Source: Gyrodactylus bullatarudis (lineage: Eukaryota; Platyhelminthes; Monogenea; Gyrodactylidea; Gyrodactylidae). Taken from it: a DNA stretch of 64,000 nucleotides. Below, one piece after another: positions 56,111-64,000 of this stretch. A program made the translations under genes and the position numbers. The first letter of the stretch is position 1. Each line of letters opens with the position of its first letter. The notes beneath the pieces were generated by a model. It was given only the letters and a program-made list of their open reading frames with translations, ran no database searches and was not told the DNA's origin. The DNA lies in assembly GCA_012064415.1 (NCBI GenBank), contig SSNU01000124.1:1-64000 (forward strand), in the 5' to 3' direction.

Positions 56111-56417
56111 ATGTTCAAATTTAATCCTTACGTAGATTTTGGAGATAAATTGAATCAAAATAAAATTTGTGATTTCAAGTCAAAAGTAAACAAGTACTTT
56201 AACTATTTTAAGAATGAGCTATCCACAAATCGGAGATATTTTTTCTGAAAGTATAAATAAATGAAAATAAATTTCCTTTATTATCAAGAGCTATGTGGAG
56301 CATATATTTTATTCTAGTAATAAAGTATCTTGTGCACTTGAGCGTGTTTTCAGTATTGTTGGCCAAGTCGTCAATAAACAGAGAAACTTTCTAATGAAAA
56401 TATTAAAAAATCAATAA
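56111..56417 (+). pseudogene. hAT-type transposase C-terminal remnant
   Basis: The clear part is the frame 56271-56417: IKSYVEHIFYSSNKVSCALE then RVFSIVGQVVNKQRNFL and a stop. The ERVFSxxGxxVxxxRxxL signature is the conserved dimerisation region at the C-terminus of hAT-superfamily transposases. A preceding frame (56111-56248, KMFKFNPYVDFGDKLNQ...) may be decayed sequence of the same protein but has no recognisable motif. The RNase H-like catalytic core is absent. Confidence 0.55.
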
Positions 56418-58460
56418 GATATCAATGTGAATAAATTTTCCGAAATATGATATGGTATTTATATGAATGTGTTATATCACAAAAGTGGCTTCACATTTAG
56501 AACAAGTCCCAAAATTAGAGGTATAATGATGAATGACTGAGAAATAAAATTCTTGAGTCGAAAACCTTTATTTATGAGAAATTATAATTCATTAAAACTT
56601 ACATTTGATTTCTTAGACTATTTGGTATGAAGAAATTATTTACTCTGAAAATTTCTCAAATATTCCTTTATAAAATGGATCATGCATGGTTGTTGAATTT
56701 CTATTTTTGGAATCTAGGGAGAATTATATTTTCTTTATAAAACGTTCAGTTTGACAATCGATTTCTTAGAATCTGTGGCTTTCAAACTTTGTTAGAATAG
56801 ATTTATGATTAAGGAATCTAATCATGAGGTCATAGGTATATTTTATTGGGATTTATACTACTTGTACTTTAAACCAAAAGGATGAATAATGTCAATCGAG
56901 TTATTTCTGTATGCATTTATTAGAGAATGTTATATGGTTGAAAAAAATTTTGTAAAAACTATTTTTATTATATTTTGACTGACTCGATAATGATGACACT
57001 GCAAAAGTTTTTTAAAATCAAGATTTCACAACTTGACGAGAATCTAGATATGCTTACTTGAGATTTTCTCTGAATTAAAAAAAATTAAGTTTTGTTAGAT
57101 ATGAAACACTTATATCGATTTATATCATGAATCTGAAATTTTATCTTAACGGCAGTTCAGGATGCGTTTGTTCTATGAATAAATATAACATAGGTGGGGC
57201 TAATGAGTAAAATTTTTATGTTAAATTGTGTTCTTATTACTATTCTGATATTTTAAAAACGTTGACTGTCTGTGAGATGAGATATCGGGGAAATAAATGT
57301 CAAAGGGTTTTATTCATCACTTCTTATTCACTAGTATTTTCTAGAGTGAAGAGTAACGCTGAAAATCTTCGAAGTATCAATAACTTATTGAGAGGATCTC
57401 GTTAGACTAGTAATAGCTTTTCATAATGATCATTTTTTCTTTCTGACGTATCTGCTTATCCTTGATTGTCATTGCAGTTGCGATCAATTATCGAAAGGAA
57501 AACATTCGATGAGGTGCAAGAATCAGCTTTCTTTTTCTGTGTTGAAAGAGCACTGAAATGACAAGATATGTACCGAAATTCAATATTCTTCTGTTTGAAC
57601 TGTTGGCACGCATCACTGAATTTTTAATGAATATGATAATTAAACTTTTTTTGACTCGCAGATAGTTTTATTTTAAATCCTGATTCGTGATCAGCATAAA
57701 GTCTCAGATAAAAGCGTTGCAATCCCCATCAGTGTTTAATTAAAGGCTCTCTAACTCACTTTTCAGAAGACAACCTTCAATTAAAGATATTAATATCTTC
57801 CAGATTATTATTAATAATCGGAGAATGTTATTTCAAGAATTTATATTTAATTCTCTCACATTAATATTTCATCTCTGAATTAACAGTTTTTATAAAATTT
57901 TGGATTTCAATGACATGAAAACAATAAGATGTAGATTTCATGTGAAAGTAAAGAAAAAAATCATAATTTAACCTAATGTCATTCCTTACTTTAGAGATTT
58001 TATTCTAAAAAATAATTATTAAGAATTTAGAATCATCTAAATATATGATTTTCAATCTTGGACTATATTTGAAATTACAGCCATACTGTAACTTTCTGAA
58101 TTTATTTCTTAATAAGGATAAAAAAAGTATTTTTTACTATCCTTTAATCTAAATTATCGCTCAAGAATTTGAAGTGTTCCTCAATAAGAAATGAAGGGCT
58201 GAATATTGACATACCTTTTCATATCTTCTCTTAAGAAAATTATGATTATAATTATCATCAGTTGAATTTTTATCGATTGATTCGATTTATAACATAAGTA
58301 GATAAATAACATACTCTGATTTTGCATTTCTTTTTTTAAAAATTATTGGAATTTTCTCAAGCGATTAATTTGAATTTTTTTAAATAAGATTTTTGAGTTT
58401 CGCGTATTAGAATTCATGGGAAAATCAAAAAATAAGCAAAGAAAACATATTACAATATTA
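56418..58460. other. Long stretch without recognisable genes
   Basis: AT-rich sequence. Around 57677-57735, CCTGATTCGTGATCAGCATA resembles the GATTCGTGATCAGCG block in the arms of the 47449 element, suggesting an old related terminus. Nothing else stands out. Confidence 0.4.
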
Positions 58461-58464
58461 GATA

Positions 58465-59538
58465 ATGATAATGATAATGTTATTTAATAGGAATATAATA
58501 TCTGAGAATACTAGGAATTTTATAGCTAAGAAAAATATAGACACTAGGATGTCTAGGTTATATTTACACCCCAAGACACATAAGATTATAGATAATAATC
58601 TACCTGAAATTTTTCCAGTTCGGCCGATCTTGGACATGTCGTCATGTCCGAAACATAATTTAGCAAAATGGTTAATTGATATCTTGAAACCTATGCATAC
58701 GTACTATGCTAAATATGTTGTTAAAGATACTTTTGATTTTGTAGAAAGAGTAAAAGATTTGAATATAGAATCTAGGGAAATGATTTCATTAGACATTAGT
58801 TCTTTATTTCCTAATGTACCTATTGAAGATACCCTCACAATAATAAAATCTTTTATCAATGAACATGAAGGTTTTGACATGAGTAGTGACGAGATAACAG
58901 ATCTTATTAGGATTTGTTGTACCAATGTTCCTTTTTCATTTCAAAACAAAGTGTTCATTCAGAAAGATGGAATAGCAATGGGATCTCCTTTAAGTCCTCT
59001 TCTAGCAGATATCTTCTTGGGATGGTTAGAATTAAATAAAATGTCTGACGCTATCAATTCTTTTACTGATGTTTACATTAGATATGTTGATGACACTTTT
59101 ATTATAATGAAACCTAATGTATCTGTAGACAACTTCTTTATGAAGATGAACTCAATTCATGGAAATATTAAATTTACTATGGAAAGAGAGTCTAACGGTA
59201 TTTTAAGTTTCCTAGATGTCAAACTAACTAGAAGAGAAGACGGATCAATTCTAAGAAATATTTTTAAGAAGAAGACTGACAATGGCAAATATCTTCATTA
59301 TGCCAGTTTTAGTCCAGTTTCACATAAGGTTGGCTTAGTAATTGGTCTAGGGAAGAGAATTCGAAGGATTGCTAGTCCTGAAGAAATACCAAAGGAAATA
59401 GAGACGGCGAAGTCATGTTTGATGGAAAATGGTTATCCAGCCAAATTTGTGGACAAATTTATCAATCAACCTTTGATTAGAGATGAAGTTGTCAATACAG
59501 AAGAAGGCGAGAAAACAAAAATTTATTTAAACCTTTAA
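58465..59538 (+). CDS. Penelope-like element D reverse transcriptase
   Basis: An uninterrupted 357-codon frame, the best-preserved RT in the window. In order: LHPKTHK (residues 35-40) and RPILDM (53-58), then the catalytic SLDISSLFPNVP (Asp near 110), GIAMGSPLSPLLADIFL (about 169-185), YIRYVDDTFIIM (YVDD at 207-210), SFLDVKL (about 250), and the PLE-specific DNGKYLHYASFSPVSHK after the palm. PLE RTs group with telomerase. The N-terminal third (upstream of KTHK) and the C-terminal GIY-YIG nuclease are missing, and downstream sequence has stops in all frames, so the element is partial although this frame is open. The ATG at 58465 is a convenience; the true start was upstream. Confidence 0.9.
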   Translation: MIMIMLFNRNIISENTRNFIAKKNIDTRMSRLYLHPKTHKIIDNNLPEIFPVRPILDMSSCPKHNLAKWLIDILKPMHTYYAKYVVKDTFDFVERVKDLNIESREMISLDISSLFPNVPIEDTLTIIKSFINEHEGFDMSSDEITDLIRICCTNVPFSFQNKVFIQKDGIAMGSPLSPLLADIFLGWLELNKMSDAINSFTDVYIRYVDDTFIIMKPNVSVDNFFMKMNSIHGNIKFTMERESNGILSFLDVKLTRREDGSILRNIFKKKTDNGKYLHYASFSPVSHKVGLVIGLGKRIRRIASPEEIPKEIETAKSCLMENGYPAKFVDKFINQPLIRDEVVNTEEGEKTKIYLNL

Positions 59539-59970
59539 AACTCAGAAAGGTTTATACAGGGAGTATGATGATGATCTCGAAAACTGAATTTAAAAGGGGC
59601 AGATAGAACAAGGCAAGTTTTTGTTCACAAGTCACAGGTCTAACTGTACTGAAAAAAGCTTTCGTCACCAATGTTGCATATATAATAATTTTATCAGTGA
59701 GTATTTTACTATCAGCAAATCGTTTTTTTCAACCAGTTAATATTGAATTGATGAAAAGAAACCTATTTTAGATTGGTTCTATACCTTTTTCAGAGTGAGT
59801 TGCAAGTTAAGAATTCTGGTTTCAACATTTCTCAATCTAAAGTGTAAAAAAATTCATTCTAATTAGTAAAGAACCCAGAGATGTAAAGGTGGTGGGGTTG
59901 TTATTTAACATTTTTCATTCTGATTTCAATTTTTTTTATTCTAAATTGATAGAGGGATACTAAGATATTT
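59539..59970. other. Spacer between two tail-to-tail PLEs
   Basis: Possibly decayed 3' sequence of PLE D, but no GIY-YIG motif is visible. A G-rich GGTGGTGGGGTTG phrase lies near 59888. Confidence 0.35.
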
Positions 59971-59976
59971 GGTTCA

Positions 59977-60900
59977 TTATAAACTTAACAACTTCTTGAT
60001 TGGCACGTTTGTGAACAGAGAGGATACGTCAAAAGAGATCATTTGGCTGTCATCAAAGTTGGTGTCTCTGAGCTCGGAAACGAAATATCTTGAATTGGAC
60101 ACTGAATATTTACAAACTTGGTTTCTTAAAGGCAACAGTTTTGAATTTAACCACTTCAAAGGGAGATTTTGGGTACTGGCTGACATGTCTAGAATTGGTC
60201 TGTACGTCAATTCGGTTGACTCCTTGTGGACTTTTGAGAACAAGTACAAATGAATTTATTATTTTTCCGCATTGAGTTGGTTTCATTTATGTTGATCAAA
60301 CCTTTTTCTTCTAAGGACATTATCTTGTTGTGTATTGTCTTAGTGAAACCTTTCAACCTTTTCTCAGTTTCAACTGCATCGACGGGAAGAAATCTTTTCC
60401 TATCTGCTAGGAGGAGTTTTCCTTTTGACAGGATGTCCATCTTGTCCAATAACGAAATGCCTGTTCCTTTGTCAAGATGGCATAGTAAAAAACATTAGAC
60501 TCAGGATTCTTCGGAAATATAGAATCAACATTGAAATTGACGACCGATTTTTCCATCTCTATTCTCTTTTTGTCTCCTTGGAATGTTGATATCTGATAAA
60601 ACTTGACAAAAAGTTTCTCATGGAGATTCTCTGGTAGTATTTCAATTTCCTTGATCAATTCGGATTTCTGCAGCTCATTTTCTTCTATATTTTTCCGTAA
60701 TTTGTCGATCAAATCCGTGACCTTTATCGCATTTTCGTTCGTTTCGTTTGATCTGATCTTATCCCAAAGTACAAGACTGAACTTTTGGCTGTCTATACAG
60801 GTGTTGTAAAATCTGATAATATTAACATCGCAACACAGGTTGGACATAACTTTAAGCAATTTTTTGTGGGACATAGACGAGTTAGAAGTGAATCCGTTTA
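59977..60900 (-). pseudogene. Penelope-like element E: N-terminal half, broken
   Basis: Read on the minus strand from 60874, the first frame (155 codons, MSHKKLLKVMSNLCC...) is a helical N-terminal region (LIDKLRKNIEENELQKSELI). It passes out of frame into LDKGTGISLLDKMDILSKGK, which takes the place of the ADKG finger motif of PLE RTs. The frame 60449-60207 continues to KTIHNKIMSLEEKGLI. After another break the last frame (60249-59977) reads LFSKVHK, YRPILDMSAST and MISFDVSSLFTNVPI (motif A, catalytic Asp), then ends. The palm (motifs B and C), thumb and GIY-YIG are absent. It differs enough from PLE D to be a separate lineage, and it preserves the N-terminal region that D lacks. Confidence 0.8.
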
Positions 60901-61314
60901 TACGATAATATTGTCGAATTTAGAAGAATTATTTTTTTTCTGAAAATAAATTGACTTTAACATACGTTTTGATATTTCATAAATTTAAATTGAGAAAACA
61001 TTCCATCAGCCATGCACCCTCATGCACCTTGGCAGAATTAAAAACCAATGGATCAGTATTTGAAATTAACTTAAATGGGATATCATAATTCTTCAAGTAT
61101 TTGAAAATCATTCCTAATAAAAAATTCTAACTTACGAATCCAATTCGAGTTTCACGAATCTTGAGAAAAATTTTTTTGTGATTTTTTTTTCTATTCAAAG
61201 AACTTTTTGCTTTATTATTGAGACATATTTGTCGTGAATCAAGAAATATAAAAATTTCCTAGTGTATTTCACTCGTCTTATGAATAGAAATTTTCATCAC
61301 AGGTTGGACTAATA
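60901..61314. other. Stretch without recognisable genes
   Basis: AT-rich spacer between PLE E and the Tc1/mariner element. Nothing identified. Confidence 0.4.
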
Positions 61315-62824
61315 TAGTGGTCGACAAAATGAATTTATTCACTTACAATTTCTTCTAGCTCATTTATAAAAAATACCTTCAAGATGTAAACTATACCATT
61401 GAAAAGGAAATTTCTTACTCTTCTAGATATTCCTCCCGAACTTATTGGTTCATTGATATTCTTAAAAATACAAATTTATGTTTTTTCATTGAACTAGAAA
61501 ACGACAAAAAATATTTTTTCACTTTTATTTTGTAAAATCTCCTTTTCCTTCTACTACTATTAGACATCTTTTCGACATCGAGCAATATATATTAGCAAAA
61601 TTCTCTTTGGGAATTAATCTCCACTCTTCCTCAATCTTCTTGATAAGTTCTTGTCTGTTTAAAGATACTCTTCCTTGCGATAAAATTTTCTGAGATAAAA
61701 TTTCCCCACAATAGGGTTCAGATTGGAGCTTCGAGCAGGCCATTGCAACACAGATATTTCATTCTCTAGAAACCAAGCTTTTGTTGATATAGAACGATGA
61801 CACAGAGCATTATCTTGTTGAAAAATAATTTGGGAATTTTCTATTTCTTCTTTAAACGGTAGCAGTTGATGTTTTAGAAGTTGTTGATATGTTTTTGAAT
61901 AGAGTCTTTCTTCTATGAAAACAAGATTACCAGTTCCTTCTTTTGTGATGAATCCCCATACCATGACACTGCCTCCACCAAATCCTCGCTTTATCCTGGT
62001 AGGTTTGGGTAGAGATTTGTCTATCCAACAAAACGAGAGTCCATTAGGTCAATCCAAATTGAAATTCTTCTTGTCGGAGAATATCGTTTTACTCCAATCG
62101 TAGTTTTTGGACAATTTTCTCAAAAGCCCAGAAATACCTTATTTCTTTATCCGCGGTACTCATATTATTTTAGGCTTACCCCAATAGATGATTGGATTAT
62201 ATTTTAAACAGAGTTAAACAGTTCTCACCGAGATATTCAGATACAATTTAGCTTTTATTTTAGAAGCTGTCGCCTTCTTCTAAATTGCTAAATAAGAAAT
62301 TTTTTCATAAGACAATTAGGTATTGATCTCTTTCGGCCACGTTTTTTTCGATTTTTTCTCTTTTTATTTTTTAAAAATAAATAATTCATCGTCCCGCATG
62401 CACATCCAATAGTTTTTGCAATTCTACAATTGTTCAAACCATCCATTTTAAGTTTATTGACAAAATTTTTGTGAGAATCACTAAGTCTTGAATATTTCCG
62501 TTTCTTAGCAGTCATCCTAAAGATTCTAGAAAATATCAAGTTCAAATTTTTAAGTCAATACCCCCCAGCTTATCTGACAGTATTCTGTAAAAAACTGACG
62601 AGTTAAGTTGTAAACTAAAGGGTTTAAAGTGAAAAAAATATGTTTCGTCGTTTTCTAATTCAATGAAAAAACGTAAATTTGCATTTTTAAGAATATCAAT
62701 GAACCCATAATCTAGAAGAGTAAGAAGTTTCCTTTTCAATGGTATATTTTACATCTTGAAGGTATTTTTTATAAATGAGCTAGAAGCAATTTTAAGTGAA
62801 TAAATTCATTTTGTTGACCATTAT
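61315..62824 (-). mobile_element. Tc1/mariner element with about 210-bp inverted repeats
   Basis: The left end GTGGTCGACAAAATGAATTT (61317) is mirrored on the right (AAATTCATTTTGTTGACCAT) ending near 62822, with TA at both borders. Matching continues inward to about 61525 and 62610 (CCATTGAAAAGGAAA, TTCATTGATATTCTTAAAAA), so the arms are about 210 bp at roughly 90% identity, with a 10-bp insertion on the left. The 1.5-kb length and the transposase inside are typical of Tc1/mariner with long inverted repeats. Confidence 0.88.
61525..62545 (-). pseudogene. Tc1-like DDE transposase, broken
   Basis: On the minus strand the first frame (62545-62288) has the paired helix-turn-helix: KKRKYSRLSDSHKNFVNKLK, GLNNCRIAKTIGCACGTM, and a basic GRKRS tail. 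After frame breaks come WSKTIFSDKKNFNLD (first catalytic Asp), RGFGGGSVMVWGFI, then FQQDNALCHRS (second Asp) and LQWPARSSNLNPI in the frame 61964-61659. The expected ENxWG follows NPI, but a small deletion removes the catalytic Glu and shifts the frame. The end resumes in the frame 61743-61525 (EILSQKILSQGRVSLNRQEL...RCLIVVEGKGDFTK). The DNA-binding and catalytic domains are recognisable but the enzyme is dead. Confidence 0.88.
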
Positions 62825-63182
62825 ATTAATATTTTTTATATTAGTATTTTTCGTGAATAATTTATGATGGGGGTCTTTTACCAATCTTTAATGTGTTTAG
62901 GGAGGGTGTGATGAATATAAAAAATATATTTATATAAAAAATTCTCCATCAGAACAATAGAGTTTCTAAAATATGAAAATAAAACCAAATTCCAGCAAAA
63001 AGAAATAACATTCGGTTGTTTTTGCTGTTTAATAGAAGATTCTCTAATACGAATCAATTCTCTAATTGACTGTTAGTAGTTATAACCCTTTATCCAAAAA
63101 TTGAAAAGGATTGAAACTAATAGGTGTGACAGACTAGGTGTGAATACTCCACCCTCTTCTTTATCGCAAAAGTTATATTCTT
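62825..63182. other. Stretch without recognisable genes
   Basis: AT-rich sequence. Nothing identified. Confidence 0.4.
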
Positions 63183-63451
63183 TCATTTTCATCCAAAAAT
63201 TCGGAAATTTTAGAGATCTCTAAGAACGAAACTATATAAAGAATAATTTATATTATATTATATTAATAATTTATATTATACTTAATTGACCACCAGTTTA
63301 CGCTTTATTCAGCAGTATTCTCTCATAGATGAAAATTTGAGAAAAAAACATGTAAATATGACCCCTTTATAGTGGATATCAAAAAAGTTTTTGAAATAAT
63401 AATGAAGGAAAGGGAGGGATAGTTTTTTGACGACTGTCTGAGGTCATACTG
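63183..63451. mobile_element. Tc1/mariner-type MITE, family A copy 2
   Basis: AAAATTCGGAAATTTTAGAG, AACGAAACTAT, TTTACGCTTTATTCAGCAGT and the right tip GACTGTCTGAGGTCATACTG followed by TA match the copy at 2944-3294 in the same orientation. The left tip is missing or diverged. An (ATATT)-rich insertion sits near 63245-63285. Confidence 0.65.
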
Positions 63452-64000
63452 TATAATATACTAAAAATAAATAAATAAATTTTCTATGTCTCACTTCTTA
63501 TGCTCCTCACTAAAAAAATACCTTTTATAATACTCTAAATTACAAATCATTTTCTGTACTTTTTAAGTTGATTCAATTCAGCTTTACTGAAGAGTTTTTA
63601 TTTTTCTTGACTCAGCAAGCCAGATTGAGAAATATCTTTCCCATAACAACATATTTAAAAATACATAATTGATCTCACATAATTTTTGATTGTCTAAAAT
63701 GATTTCATGATGAATATTTTAGTCGTGTTTTATTCTTAGAAAGCTCGTTTATATGAAGATGAGAACTTTCGTCTGAATGGTGATAAATTCTTAGCTGAAT
63801 ATCAGTTTTGATTTTAATCTCAACACAAGAACTTGTTTTAGCTCACTATCTCATCTCACTGATAGCCATTTTTTCAATATCAGATTCGTGATTATTATAT
63901 CAGAAGTTTATATCTAAAGCCAGTCTGGAAATAGTTTTCGCCTTAGATTTGAGACTGACGTTAAAAACACGATTTTCTTATTGATTTCTTATTGCAAACT
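63452..64000. other. Window end; possible degenerate transposon terminus
   Basis: Most is featureless. Near 63840-63900, AGCTCACTATCTCATCTCAC and CAGATTCGTGATTA recall the AGCTC...CAGATTCGTGATCAG order in the arm of the 47449 element. The similarity is weak. Confidence 0.3.

Noticed and set aside
60090..60498. Plus-strand frames of 61-94 codons over PLE E
   Set aside because: They are antisense shadows of the minus-strand PLE reading frames.
61915..62103. 62-codon plus-strand frame in the Tc1 element
   Set aside because: It is the antisense of the transposase region carrying GGGSVMVWG.

Overview
This window looks like intergenic, repeat-dense DNA from an AT-rich animal genome, most likely an invertebrate and possibly an arthropod. 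The evidence is the mix of elements: Penelope-like retroelements (PLEs) with GIY-YIG domains, LINE reverse transcriptase (RT) tails, a Ty3/gypsy body, Tc1/mariner, Merlin/IS1595-type, MULE, hAT-like and pogo-like remnants, and many foldback (MITE-like) elements. I found no convincing host gene, tRNA, rRNA or CRISPR array. Every coding stretch I can identify belongs to a mobile element, and nearly all are broken by stops, frameshifts or deletions. The species cannot be named from the sequence.

Layout. 1-5.5 kb: a truncated transposon end, a Merlin/IS1595-like element with a perfect 8-bp target-site duplication (TSD), and a TA-flanked MITE. 5.5-9.9 kb: two copies of one LINE family, one nested in a Tc1/mariner-type MITE that also hosts a second palindromic MITE. 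11-12.4 kb: a MULE derivative keeping a transposase zinc finger, directly followed by a foldback with a pogo-like helix-turn-helix piece. 13.8-19.7 kb: an unnamed transposon-associated protein remnant, a palindromic MITE, a second LINE family and a Merlin-type MITE. 21.5-27.6 kb: a cluster of foldback elements, one built of repeated CAGTATCA motifs. 28.7-36.8 kb: PLE fragments, a LINE nested in a PLE, and a candidate hammerhead ribozyme in a PLE tail. 39.6-45 kb: a MULE remnant, a foldback built of GACTACA motifs, and a foldback enclosing a GIY-YIG reading frame. 47-49 kb: a transposon with about 445-bp, nearly identical inverted arms. 50.4-54 kb: a Ty3/gypsy body enclosed by an inverted repeat instead of LTRs. 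54-57 kb: more MITEs and a hAT tail. 58.4-62.8 kb: two PLEs facing tail to tail, then a dead Tc1/mariner element. 63.2-64 kb: another MITE.

The recurring theme is inverted-repeat arms enclosing an unrelated coding fragment (GIY-YIG nuclease, RT, gag-pol, helix-turn-helix, zinc finger). Nested insertion explains some cases. Others could be capture by foldback elements. The region's biology is layered transposon turnover, not a cooperating gene set. The most original signals are the two motif-array foldbacks (24.5 kb and 41.3 kb), the long palindrome at 47.4 kb, the hammerhead candidate at 36.07 kb, and the gag segment transposed into the integrase zinc domain at 53.6 kb.
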